DNA of 64,000 bases from Bidens hawaiensis (Eukaryota > Streptophyta > Magnoliopsida > Asterales > Asteraceae): contig JAIQDT010001941.1 of the NCBI GenBank assembly GCA_021521415.1, positions 291,001-355,000 on the forward strand, read 5' to 3'. The position numbers were made by a program, and so were the translations under genes. Below are positions 1 to 11,596 of this stretch, in pieces. The notes beneath the pieces are model-generated. The model worked only from the letters and a program-made list of their open reading frames with translations. It searched no databases and was not told where the DNA came from. The stretch's first letter is position 1, and every line of letters begins with the position of its first letter.

Positions 1-2814
1 TCTTTCTCTGAATATATTGAGCACTTGGTAGTGAGTGTGTCCTTCTGGTATCACCAAGTCTCTTATATCAGTAAGATCATCATTATGTAGGCATGTCAGA
101 TCTGCATCCTTCTTGATTGTTGCCAAGGCCTTCCCATCTGAGTTCCTCAGCACATAGTGGCCAGTGTCTTCTTTGTATTCAACTTCTGTAATGACACCGT
201 TCTTCTGCACTGTGTAATTTGGCCTTCTCATCCTTCTTCCCAAGCTTATACAAGTCTCCATGTTGGACATAGGATTTTGATCTTGGACTCTCATCTGGTA
301 GTTCAGTTCAGCCCTGTCCATTTTCTTCAGTTTTTCTGACCTCTTTGACTTGTGAAGTTGGATCAGTCTCCAACTTCTCTTTTCTTTCAAAAATTTGAAC
401 CCATCAGCAGCCTGTTCTTGCAGATACTTAGATAAGTCATTCATTTGTCTTCCTGCTGATCTGTCCCTGTTCCTGTAATCATACAAGTGAAGTGTGGCCA
501 TCCTTCTTAATTGATCTTCATTATACTCACGGAAGTCACTTCTGACCACAATCTCCCTTAGCATTCTGCTCTCCATAATCACTTTCATAGAATCAGTAAC
601 TGAATCATAGTACAGCTCTCTGGGTAGATCCACATCAGACTGTGGTCTTGTTCTTTGTTGTACTGAGCCGCTTGATTCTCCTCTTCCTGCTTGGCCTCTT
701 CCTCTTTGCAATCTTTGATGGATTGGTGGTCTGAATGGAATTGATTTCTTGGGCTTTTGAGGTCCCAAGTTGAACGTCTTTACAAATATTGCTTCCACCA
801 TCTCAGTAGGAAGGTTTGCAATCTCCACTATGTCATGCCCTGCTGCCTCCAGCTCAATTAACATTTTGATCATTCCTGGAGTTCTTGCTAGTCCAGCAGG
901 CACAAATCTGCCATCAGAGTAATATCTGGGATTTTCTCCCTCCCTTAATGCTTTTTCCCATTGATCCTTCTGCAGATAGAAAAGAGTCTTCAAGTCCTCT
1001 TTCTCCAACACATTAAAGTCTTCTTCAGTAATCCCTCTCTTGTTTATCATTATGTTTCTTAGGATGCTGATCATTTCCTCATTCTCCCAAGGCATAAATG
1101 GCTCAGTTTCTTGTTCAAGTTTAGCATCATCTTGAGGGATAGGAATTTCAACAGGTTTGACTTGCTCTTTTTCCTTCTCCCTTAAGGTCTGAATTCTTCT
1201 TTTCTTCTTTGGAGGCTCATTAGGTAGTTCTGTTTGAATTGTGCTCTCAGTATAGACCCTTTTTAACTCTTTCTCTTTTCTTTTGGAATACTGGTCAAAT
1301 ACTGCCTCCTTGCTCAGATTTCTCACAACCTCAGGCTTCATGCCTTTCTCAATCAAATACCCACACATGCCATCATATTTCTTTTTTAATTCTTCCAATT
1401 CCATCTTATCATCTTGTTTCACAAACTTTTCTGCAACTATCTCTTTCTCACTATTATAAAGATCTTGAATTTGTTCAGCAGTGTACTTTTCCAATGCAGC
1501 TTCAGGATAGCCTCTGACTTTCAAAAAAGTTTTATAGTGCTCAGTGATTTTCTTTCTTTTCTCAACCTTCTTTAAGACTTCCTCTGCATTTATTTCAATT
1601 ATGCCCCTTTGAATATAAGTCATTTCAGCTTGAGGGGTCTCAGCAGTAGAGCTTGTGCCAACTTTTTCACCTCCTTGATCAGGGTGATCATCACCCTTTC
1701 CATCAGACTCCTCAGAGTCATCCTCCTCATCATCTGATAAGTCATTCATGGCATCTATTTTGGGTTCATCAGAGACAGGATGCTCTGGCTCAGTAACATT
1801 CACATCAGGAACCTCAACCTCAGGGACATCAACATTAGGGACCCCTGGTAATTTTTCTCCTGGTTTCAGTGTTTTCAAGGGGATTGCCCTGATTGGTTCA
1901 TCATCAGCCTGTTCAGCAGATTTCTTTCTTCTTTGATAGGTCTTTTCATATCTTCTTTCTCCCCAGTTACTAGCAGGGTTCTTTTTCATATCCTCCTTAA
2001 CCTGTTCTTCCCATTTCTTGGCAGCTGCAGATGCAATTGACTCCCCAATCTCTTCAGGTATAATCATGTCAGTGTTAAGATTGGTTGATGGTTCAACAGT
2101 CTGCTCTTGTTGCTCCTGAAACTTATTAACCACCCTTCTCAAAGAGTCATCAAACTCTTGAGTTTTGTTCATATTCACCAGAATTTCAATAACCTCTTGA
2201 TCTGCCACATCTTGAAATATTTCTTTTGCTATATTGGCTTCATTGATCAATAGGTCCTGCTGTGCCAACTCTTCTTCAGTCAAGGAATGGGCAATTGCTT
2301 CCCTTTCCATTGACTCTTTAATCAGTCTTTCTTTCTCAGCAAGAGCAGTAGCAGCAGCAGTATCTACAAAGGATACATCTTTTTCAACATACACAGCAGG
2401 CTCATCCTCTGTTGCTATCCCTTTACCTTTTTCTTTTCTCTTTCTCAACTGCTCTTCATCTTCCTCTTCATCAGAAGTTTCATATTCATCAATTTCCTTG
2501 AACAGTTGATCTAATTCAGAATCATGCTCTGCTCTCTTGGAACTAACTTCTTGATCATCTTCAGGTTCAGTGTTTATTAGTTCCTCAGTAGTAGCATTCT
2601 CATTCACATTCTCTACAGTCAATTCCTCATTCACAATATCAGTCAACTCTTCTGTAAGCACATTCTCATCATCATCATTGATTACTTCTTCTCTCACTTC
2701 CATTTCAGATTCATCACTAACATCATAATCATTCATAATCATTTTCAAACCATTAATATCATCAATACTCTCTGCATTAGTCATACCCACAACATCATCA
2801 TTTATATTCTCCCC
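1..2814 (-). pseudogene. C-terminal part of the Copia-1 extra ORF, open at the left edge
   Basis: After a single TAG at 2815-2817 the same minus frame stays open for about 938 codons to base 1. It has no stop inside the window, which is why a start-to-stop ORF search misses it. Read by eye it begins with a very acidic D/E-rich stretch of about 150 residues. It continues through K/E/Q-rich, probably helical segments, a second acidic patch near 1750-1650, and a basic KKKRR-like patch near 1205. From about 650 a compact region with many Arg, Tyr and Leu follows. I recognise no enzyme motif, signal peptide or membrane segment. It is the positional counterpart of the C-terminal half of the extra ORFs of Copia-B and Copia-D. 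If TAG is not read through it would not be translated from the upstream ATG. Confidence 0.75.
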
Positions 2815-4152
2815 CTATTTTGGGGCAGCTGAGGTCTTCTCAACCTCCTGCATCAGGGTTTGAATCATCAGTTCAGCATCAGCTAACCTTTTTAACAACA
2901 TTTCATTTTCATTTGTTAGCTCTTCATTCTTTCTACTCAACTTAACATTTTCATCCCTAACCTCCTCAACTCTCCTCTTCAACTCATCATTCTCCAACAT
3001 TAGTTCAATATTTCTTTGAAGTATGTTATCTTGTTGTCTTGAGGGTGGGGTTGTAGGGAATGGTTCATAAGTGGGTTGTTCAGTGATGGATGGGGATTGT
3101 GTGTGTTGTGTGGAGGTTTCAGGTTGGTCTAAGTTAAATGATTGATGTGGTGATTGATGTGATGAGGTTTGTGGTGGTGAGTGTGATAGTGTTGGGATAG
3201 GTTGTTCAATGTCTTCCCTTTGCTTCCCCTGTTCAGGTGCCATCATCTCCATCTCCAAACCATCTCCCCCATCATTGCCATCAACATCATCATCAGAGTC
3301 TCCTCCAGCACTCTCATCATCACTCCCTTCTTCCTCTTCTGAGCTTAGCTCAGGCACAGGCATAACAGCCAGATCATGGTTTAATAACCAAGGCAGAATT
3401 TCCAATGGAATACTTGCATCAAAATTGTTAGAAACACCAGGATTCTTTATTCTCTTGTAGGCATCGAGATCTTGCAGTTTATGGGTGGTTCCAATTGTTG
3501 GTAAATCTTGTAGTGTGCTATTGAATATGATATGCAGGAATCTCGGGTACTGTAAAAATCTTTTTCTTTCCGGTTTCTTTAGATTCCCCACTAGCCCATC
3601 GAAGATCATCTTGGAAAAATTAAATGGCAGATCATAGATTGTTCCAACGGTGGCATTTGCTAGATCAAGACTCATCAGAGTCCATGATCCCTTTCTCGGA
3701 GCAAATCCATGTATGATGTGATGAATCAGAAATCTGTACAACATTGGAAATAATCCCTTCTGAAACTGTCCCTTATGGACATTTCCTTGATACCCCATAG
3801 TTTCTCTGAAAATCTTCAACAGATGCTTTGTATCGAAGCTGATGTGATTGTGATCAACGTCATTCAGTCTTAAACATCTTCTGATCAATCTTTCAGTGAT
3901 CTGTATTTCCTAACTGGCCACGGTTGCCTCGATTCGTCTTTCATTACCGTCTTTAATAAGCTCTTCTGATCTCCAGAAATCCAAGGAGTGATTTCTGTAG
4001 ATAATCGGGCTTTCAGTGAGAGCAAAGCTAATGTTTGACCGTGCCATCCATAAGATCATTCGAGCCATCGGTTCATTTTCTGGTGTTACTTGTAGTAGTG
4101 CGCACATATTGTGCTTTGGCTCAAACACATATTTCGGCTCGTTGTCTGCCAT
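2815..4152 (-). pseudogene. N-terminal part of the Copia-1 extra ORF: conserved domain, acidic linker, coiled coil
   Basis: Starts at the ATG at 4152-4150, directly after a predicted splice acceptor. The first 80 codons end at TAG (3910-3912); the same frame continues from 3909 to another TAG at 2815-2817. The first ~240 residues match the N-terminal domain of the other two extra ORFs here (4152, 44921 and 32662 starts) in pattern: a MADNEP/MAAVAG start, an F/W-rich core, and a YPRFL segment before a poorly conserved tail. Then come an acidic SSEEEEG/DDE linker, a P/S/T/Q-rich stretch and a C-terminal leucine-heptad coiled coil (about 3010-2825). I recall similar N-terminal domains as abundant hypothetical proteins in Asteraceae genomes. 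Function is unknown; there is no transmembrane helix, so it is not obviously an envelope protein. Confidence 0.75.
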
Positions 4153-4154
4153 AT

Positions 4155-4380
4155 CTGTAAAACATAAACAAACATATTCAAAGTGAAATTAGACATAAAG
4201 TTTAAAACTTTAGACAATTTCAAATTATAAAAATGAAGAAGAAAGAGAGAAATCTTCAAGAACCTGTTCTTCGACAAATTTATAACCTAAACACATAAAC
4301 AGAGTGTTAGTACTCGTATACATAATCAAGTCACAATAACAATCTAATCGTGATCGGAAAACATAAAATTCTATGCTTAC
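4155..4380 (-). other. Predicted 5'UTR intron of the Copia-1 extra ORF
   Basis: On the minus strand a strong donor (CG|GTAAGC at 4380) is followed 226 nt later by a T-rich tract and acceptor TTTTACAG at 4155. The initiator ATG begins three bases beyond the acceptor. The same acceptor-AT-ATG arrangement occurs before the other two extra ORFs (44924 and 32659). The intron is inferred from motifs only. Confidence 0.6.
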
Positions 4381-4534
4381 CGAGTCGGAAATTAGTGGCT
4401 GATAAAAATTAGGGTTTGGATTAATCTTGAATTCGATAAGTCGGTTATTTTTCTTAGTAAGAGAGATTTGCAGTGGAAGGAGAGAGATAGAGGGAAATAA
4501 TGTAGAAGAAATTTGCCTAAGTCCCTCTTTTATA
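4381..4534 (-). promoter_or_regulatory. Internal promoter and leader exon of the Copia-1 extra ORF
   Basis: On the minus strand TATAAAAG lies at 4534-4527, with an expected start near 4500. The 120-nt leader has the look of a plant 5'UTR: CT-rich runs (about 4495-4455), then the telo-box-like AAACCCTAAT (4418-4409), then the donor at 4380. This promoter sits 3.6 kb downstream of the end of pol and far from the LTR promoter. Confidence 0.55.
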
Positions 4535-4989
4535 CATTTTGAAAGTAGGTTTTAAATGCTTTTTGTCTTCTTGTGAATTACTAGCTGTCAACCAGTAACG
4601 TTATCCACTTGATATATTAAAAACATTTAATTTCATTTAAAATCATAAGACCTTGCTCGAAAAATTAATTTATCCAAAGTCTACTCGATCTTCTTCCACT
4701 AACAAACCTTACTCGGTCAAACTTTACTCGAAAACTTTTCATTTTGAATGTGAAGTTTGCCCGCATACTTCTCCCTTTAAACTATGCTCGATCAAGAAAA
4801 TTAATTTAAAGTTAAGACATAATGAAGAAAGCTTACCCGAAATACTTGATTTCTTGAGAAATAAATCACAAGACAAATAATCAAATATAGTTATCAAATA
4901 AACATTCTTACTAAGAATCAATTAAGATTCTTACAAAGATTTCTCAAATTCAAATTAAAACTCATCTAGCATGAACCCTAAAAATCATA

Positions 4990-5155
4990 ATCACTAACAT
5001 ATTCAAACAACGTATTCATTCAAGTATGAATCACTGAACAATTTTATCATACCAACTCACATATTCAATCAATGCATTCATTCAAGTATGTGTCTAAACA
5101 ATTTCATCATACTAACTCACATATTCAATCAATGCATTCATTCAAGTATACTTGT
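4990..5155. repeat. 60-bp tandem repeat, about 2.7 copies
   Basis: Blocks beginning near 4990, 5041 and 5101 repeat with a 60-bp period and contain CACATATTCAATCAATGC followed by ATTCATTCAAGTATG. The last two copies differ at a few positions only; the first is more diverged. Confidence 0.75.
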
Positions 5156-5973
5156 ATGAAGATTGTGCTCGAGCACTCTTTCAAATGTAAAGTGTGCTCG
5201 GACAACAATCTTATGCAAAGTATACCCGAATAACTTTCATATAATACAAAGTGTGCTCGAAACTAAATTCTAGCAGACAGTGTACTCGGAAAGTTAAATT
5301 TTGAAAATTACCAAGTATATTGAAGGAACACAAGTGTACCCAAAATATAAAGTGTGCTCGGAAAACAAAGTTTGCCCGAAAACACTTGTAATTTCAAAGA
5401 AATCACACATATATCACAGAGCATGCTCGGAATGAAATTAAACACATTAACATTTAAGTGTGCTATTGTCTAAAATTTCATAGAGCTTGCTCGAAAATCC
5501 TAAGTTAGCACTAAGCTTGCTAGGACAAACACATTCAATCATCAGGTATGTCCTTGTTCGAGGGAACTTATCATATCAAACCATACCCGAAAAATGACAA
5601 ACTTAAACAGTAACATCTAAGCGTGCCCGGAAAGATTAACAAACCTTTCCTAACAACATATTCACACAAAGCTTACTAGGTGTACTCACTTAAGTTCACA
5701 AAGTTTGCTTGAAAACACAATCAGCATATTACATGCATAGCTTATTCGAAGCTAACATAAAACATGCATAGCTTACTCGAAACAAGAATTTCTTGTTAAC
5801 AGTTAGCTATTTCAACACATAATCATCTCAAGACTTCAAGCTTGCTCGGAAAGTGAGTGCAACAGTGTAAACACTTCAAAGCATGCCCGAAAATCATAAT
5901 GTTAGTCAAAAATGACTAAGCTTACTCGGAAAGGTTGAAAGTTGTCAAACCTTACCCGAAACAACATATTTAC

Positions 5974-6228
5974 ACATAATCAACTGTTCTGTACTCGGAA
6001 AGGTTATAATTCAATAACCTTACCCAAAAATACATATTCAAACAGTTTGTGCTCGAGAAGGTTAGAAATCATCAAACATTACTCGAACTTACATATTCAA
6101 ACATAATCGACTGTTTTGTACTCGGAAAGGTTATAATTCAATAACCTTACCCGAAAATACATATTCAAACAGTTTGTGCTCGAGAAGGTTAGAAATCATC
6201 CAACCTTACTCGAACTTACATATTCAGC
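5974..6228. repeat. 128-bp tandem duplication
   Basis: Two nearly identical units start at 5974 and 6102 (CATAATC(A/G)ACTGTT...). Each contains several CTCGG/CCCGAA words and a small hairpin GGTTAT-aattca-ATAACC. Confidence 0.85.
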
Positions 6229-6230
6229 CT

Positions 6231-8104
6231 ATTTTAGGCAAAATGCAACACTTTTTGACTTAAACCACTTTTCAAAGACATTTCTAAGTTATGTATCATT
6301 TCAGAACATAGTTTAAGAGCAAATGGTGCATTTAGAGATCAAATTTCAGTTATACTTCATTTCAAAACAATTTCTTTTATACACTGAAAAGATCTCAGGA
6401 ATTGGATCATATTGACTAAGTAGCTATCTCAATACTTCACTCACAGCATTATTATGACAACTTAGATAGGTTAACAGCAGGTATAAACTTAGCATGATTT
6501 TCATCTCTTTGGTGATATGAATAAGGTTCAATTTGAGCATAATGCAATAATGGTCAACACTGTGCTATGATGCCTCATATCTCTTCTCAAAGCTTATTTG
6601 GCTTTCCCCAGATCACCCCAATTTGACTCCAACCTCCTGTATTTGGTCAAAAATAGTTTCTTATGACAGAACTTATTATATTTTGGACTTTTGATATTCA
6701 AACATGTATAGAGGTTGAACGTTGGACTTACAGTTAGCAACATGCCTTTCATTCAAGATGAGACAGATTTTGTCAACATCTTTGTAGTTCTTGTTGTAAC
6801 CCTCTTGTTTGATAAAATATTTAAAACATTTATCAACTTTTGGTTGATTTATTCATTCTTCCCCTTGTTTTTGATATTTTCTCAAATTTTCTTAAAGCAT
6901 GTTCTTTTTCATATAAAAAAATTGTTTCATTTTGATTGACCAAATAACAACAGGCTTGTGTATGACTGGGTAATCACTTTTCTGCCATATCATTTGGAGA
7001 GATCTATCTTGAGACATGCAAAACAACTATGCATCTCCACATAAAGATTAGCATATTCATTATGTTTATATCACCTTAGATTTTACATCATCATGGGAAA
7101 GCAACCATACATGTTAATGACTATACTAAGGCCTTTTTAGCCTAATAATTCCATATGATCAGCTAAGTAGTCAATGTACTATCATTTCCCAGAAATACAG
7201 TTTAATATTCAATCACCCCAATACCTCTTCATTGTCAGGTTAATGGTTATCCTGTTTGACCAAAGGTGGTCAACAGGACCAAACATACATGTGAATATAT
7301 GTCCTATCATAGTCAGAGTTATTGACATAGTTTTAAGTGAAGAAATAAGAAACAAGTCATAATTGACCCAAATGCATTCAGTTTTTCAGGTCAATGGCTA
7401 TCCTTTAAATCTAAGAGATTTAAGGGCCAAACATACACAAGTGCATGTCCTTCCAACTGGGCAAATGACATAGTTTTCAGCAAGAACAACTATTTGAGAT
7501 CTTTCCCTAGAAAATTCTGTCTATTAAGCTTCTTAAAAGCTTGAACTGAATAATCTTATCATATCTCTACACCATTAATCAACTTGCTCATGTTTTGACC
7601 AAAATATAGTATTTATGCAAAATTCATTAGAAAATTCATTTTATCACTTAATTTTGTCATAAAACACATTTTGACATAAACAGTTGCATCACATACTCAA
7701 ATCTTAATCATTCTTTCATCATAAAAAAAAACAGACTGTACTCACATTCAATGTCTATTCTATCTTAACAACATCCGAAGATCAGATTAAGAACATATTC
7801 AAGTAACCATAAACATGTGATTACTCATGACATTATATAAGCAATTAATCTCACCTAAACAGATCAAACTACTTATCATAACATCAGATCAGTTAACATG
7901 ATTGTCAAGAATTATCATCAAATTCAACCAAATTGCACAAATAGTTACCCAAGCACCTATCAGTTAACATCAAAATAGTGACATAATCAAAACATATTAA
8001 ACAACATATTCAGCAGCATATTCAGCAACATATTCAACTTGTATAACCTCTTCTAAAATATTCAAGTAGCACATAGAGGTACATAACTAAGCACACATCC
8101 CTAA
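6231..8104 (-). other. Non-coding spacer of Copia-1 between pol and the micro-repeat region, with conserved blocks
   Basis: No substantial ORF. Several blocks are clearly shared with the spacer of Copia-B (46027-46960) and partly with the Copia-D fragment (18785-19230, opposite strand). They are a block around CTCAAAGC/TATTTGGCTTTCCCC (6566-6640), a block around TGTATGACTGGGTAATC (6953-7045), and a pair of related blocks at 7200-7340 and 7372-7495. Order and orientation are the same in all elements. What they do is unknown. Confidence 0.75.
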
Positions 8105-9427
8105 TCAGATTTCATCAGAGTTGATCATCCCCAGGGATTTTAAAAGAAAGTTGAACCTGGTTCTATCAAGTGGTTTGGTGAATAGGTCAGCCAGATTATC
8201 ACTTGTATCAACTCTTTGCATTTCAATCAAACCTTTTTCACTACAATCTCTGATGAAGTGTTGTCTGATTTCAATATGCTTAGTCTTAGAATGTTGCACA
8301 GGATTCTTAACAGTAAAATATGCAGCAGTATTATCAATCAGAATAGAGGTGTTTAGAAAATTCAAACCATAGTCCAGCATCTGATTCTGAATCCAGAGAA
8401 CTTGTGCACAGCATGCAGATGCAACAACATATTCAGCTTCTGCAGTGGAGATTGACACTGTGGTCTGCTGTTTGCATTGCCATGACACTAGCCTTTCACC
8501 CAAAAACTGGCATCCCCCTGATGTTGACTTTCTACTCATATTGCATCCATCATAATCACTGTCTGTATATGCAATCAGATCAAAGGATTGGTTCTTTGGA
8601 TACCAAATCCCTAAGTCTGGTATTCCCTTCAAATATCTGAATATTCTTTTCACAGCATTCATGTGGGAGACTTTTGGATTTGATTGGAACCTAGCACATA
8701 CACACACATCAAACATGATATCTGGTCTTGTTGCAGTCAGATACATCAGAGATCCAATCTTTGCTCTGTATTCATGTTCATCAACTGACTCCCCCTTTTC
8801 ATCAGCTATCATCTTTTCTTTGGTGTCCATTGGAGTTGAGGCAGCCTTGTAGTCATGACAGTTGAACTTATTCAGAATGTCCTGCACATACTTAGCCTGG
8901 TGAATGAAGATTCCTTCATTCTTTTGTTGAACTTGTAGTCCCAGAAAGAAATTCATTTCACCCATGGAACTCATGCTGTACTTGGACTTCATCACCTCTT
9001 CAAACTCCAAACACATATTTTCATTTGTAGATCCAAAGATGATATCATCAACATAGACTTGTACAAGCAGCAAATCTGACCCTTGTCTTTTGTAGAAGAG
9101 TGTCTTGTCAATGGCTCCCCTTGTGAAGCCATTTTCAAGTAAATGAGTTGATAACTCATCATACCATGCTCTAGGAGCCTGATGTAAGCCATAAAGGGCT
9201 TTGTTTAGCTTATTCACCCTGTTTGGATACATAGGATCCTCAAAACCTGGTGGTTGAGTCACATACACTTCTTCATCAATCTTTCCATTAAGGAATGCAG
9301 ATTTGACATCAAGCTGGAATACTTTAATGTTCTTTGAGGAAGCATATGCAAGAAAAATCCTTATGGCTTCCAGTCTTGCAACTGGTGCAAACACTTCCTC
9401 AAAGTCTATCCCTTCATTTGAAGACAT
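8105..9427 (-). pseudogene. pol: Copia-1 reverse transcriptase and RNase H (pol 3' part)
   Basis: A 440-codon frame with the Copia RT: FAPVARLEAI, the first catalytic Asp in QLDVKSAFLNG (residue 40), LYGLHQAPRAW, and the active-site YVDD (125-128). The RNase H follows with YTDSDYDGC, the STAEAEY Glu, and the DNTAA Asp, then HSKTKHIEIRQHFIRD. It would copy the element's RNA into DNA inside virus-like particles. This frame is itself uninterrupted, but upstream IN is in another frame, with the switch near 9410-9425, so a joined polyprotein cannot be made without a shift. Apparent starts within it are not real starts. It ends TGA/TAA about 3.7 kb before the extra ORF. Confidence 0.9.
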
Positions 9428-11049
9428 CCCAGTGCTACAAGTCTAGCTTTGTTCTTAATCACCAAACCCCTTTCATCCCTTTTGTTTCTGAACACCCATT
9501 TGGTTCCTATTGCATATCTGTCATGTGGCTTGTCTACAAGATCCCATACATGTAAATCTCTAAAGTGGGCCAATTCCTCTTGCATTGCCTCTACCCAACT
9601 ATTGTCTTTTAAAGCTTGAGCAATATTCTTTGGTTCTAATTGGGATAGAAAGCAAGAGTACAGACAGATGTTAGATATCTCAGAATGACTCCTTGTTAAT
9701 CTTTCATGCAGGTCACCAATGATATTTTCAGCAGGATGATTCTTTTCAACAGTAGGAGTTTGTATTATCATATTTGTAGACAAATTTGTGTGAAGATTTG
9801 TTTCATTGATTTCAGGTTCTTCAATGATCAAATCAGCTTCTGCATCATGAAACTCTGGTGCTTCATCATTGTGTTGTCTTGAAGTGGATGCACCATTGTT
9901 TCCTAAATTCAAACTTTGAAACAAGTCTTGAAATCTTACAATTGTTGCAGCTTCATTTTCATTTGATTTGTTGCCTGTGTCACTCCTATTATAGACATGA
10001 TCATTTTGTACATCAGTACTATCTTGACTTGTCATTTCCTGATCTTGTTCAATGTCATTGTTTGAGGAGCTATTCACAAAAGTGTATTCCTTTTCTTTCC
10101 TGGCAACCTTTTTCCACAATTCTTCTAAGTCCAGTTCTTTCTTCTTATTTTCTTCAAGTACACTGGTCTTGTAGAATGTATCATCAAAGTCTTCAGAATA
10201 AATCTTGAATGACTTTATCAATTTTTCATGATCAAACAGCCATGTTGCACCACTGACTGTGTTGAATTGATTCTCATTAAAAATAATGTCAGATGACTCT
10301 ATCACACTCATGTGATCTTTCACATAAACTCTGTAAGCCTTTGAGTGAGTAGAATATCCAACAAAGAAACAGTCTAGTGACTTAGTTTGAAACTTGTTCA
10401 AATAGTCTCTAGTGTTTAATAAGAAACATTTGCAGCCAAAGGGCTTGAAGAACTTGATGTAAGGCTTTCTATTGTTGAAAATCTCATATGGAGTTTTATC
10501 ATGCCTTTTGTTCACAAGCACTCTGTTCTGAACATAACAAGCAGTGTTGATTGCTTCAGCCCAGAATGTGACAGGTAAGTTAGCATCAGCCAACATGGTT
10601 CTTGCAGCTTCTATTAGTGTTCTGTTTCTCCTTTCTGCAACACCATTTTGTTCAGGAGTTCTTGGAGCTGAAAATTGTTGCAGTATTCCTTTCATAGCAC
10701 AAAATTCTTCCATAACTCCATTCTTGAACTCAGTACCATTATCACTTCTCAGCATCTTCACTTTCTTATTCAGCTTGTTTTCAATCATTGTGACACAACC
10801 CTTAATCAACTCAGTAGTCTCATCTTTGGTACTTAGGAAATAAACCCAAGTATATCTTGAATAGTCATCAATGATCACCAAGCAATATCTTTTCTTTCCA
10901 ATACTTGGTACACTCACAGGACCAAAAAGATCCATGTGAAGTAACTCAAGTGGTTGATCAATTGAGTTGATGAGTAGACTTGTGTTGTCTTCCCTTCTGA
11001 CATGAGTCACAATGATCATCTGACTTAAATTCTCTTGTAGGTAAACCAA
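9406..11049 (-). pseudogene. pol: Copia-1 integrase and linker (pol middle part)
   Basis: This frame holds the integrase catalytic core with the D,D35E triad: D40 in LLHMDLFGPV, D103 in RSDNGTEF and E139 in NGVAERRNR. It is followed by the GKR-like C-terminal region (FKPFGCKC...GYSTHSKAYRV) and a long, poorly conserved acidic linker that leads into the RT (EPKNIAQALKDNSW, IGTKWVFRNKRDE). Integrase inserts the cDNA into the genome. Frame breaks lie at both ends, toward PR near 10960-11000 and toward RT near 9410-9425, so the copy is defective. Confidence 0.9.
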
Positions 11050-11596
11050 TCACATGTTCACCCTTGACTAGTCTATTCATATTCTTTAAGTTCACATGAC
11101 ACAACTTCCTATGCCACAATTTAGATTCATTTTCAGTGGCTTTAGAAACAAAACATGCACCACCTCTTGAAATAGCATCTTTCATATTCAACTCATACAA
11201 GTTGCCATTTCTTGGTGCCATCATCATAATCATTTCAGGTAGGATCACAAACTCAGGTTTTAAGATGAAACAATGAGAATCATCAAAACTGACTTTGTAA
11301 CCCTTATCACACATTTGAGATATACTCAACAAATTGTATTGTAGTCCTTCAACATGAAAGACATTGTCAAAAGACACCTTCCTATTTGTCAATATCCCTT
11401 TACCCACAATCTTTCCTCCATTTTCATCACTCCCAAAGGCAACTGGACCCTCATACTTCTCTACATAATTCACAAGTGACCTCTTGTCACAAGTCATGTG
11501 CCTAGAACAATCACTATCCATATACCATATATCATTCAATGGAGTGGCCTGTTCCTGCACAAAGAGAAATTTGATTAGTTCAGTGATGAGATGCAA
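10958..11596 (-). pseudogene. pol: Copia-1 aspartic protease and integrase zinc-binding domain
   Basis: The segment opens with the Copia retropepsin block WYMDSDCSRHMT, where the usual Asp-Ser-Gly triad reads D-S-D (residues 27-29). The flap/GKI region and LLSISQMCD follow as in other Copia proteases. The HHCC zinc domain of integrase comes next (WHRKLCHVNL ... HCDSCQKGRQHK). Loss of the Gly next to the catalytic Asp suggests an inactive protease. A splice-acceptor-like GTGCAG|GAACAG lies just upstream of the protease, matching the same spot in Copia-B. Confidence 0.85.

Larger units (their letters stand above)
4640..6230 (-). repeat. Spacer packed with CTCGG / CCCGAA micro-repeats
   Basis: Non-coding, AT-rich spacer upstream of the extra-ORF promoter. 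It holds several dozen copies of a short word, most often (T/G)(A/C)CTCGGA, ACTCGAA, GCTCGAA or ACCCGAA, usually after a CTTA/TTTA context (for example at 4712, 4728, 5330-5400, 5600-6200). The same words fill the U3 of the Copia-1 LTR (15880-16515), so this is a signature of the family, not a simple satellite. No ORF of note. Confidence 0.75.

Noticed and set aside
2815..3912. Reassigned TAG codon (alternative genetic code)
   Set aside because: Other ORFs here end normally at TAG and other copies have TGA or TAA breaks; decay or readthrough is simpler.
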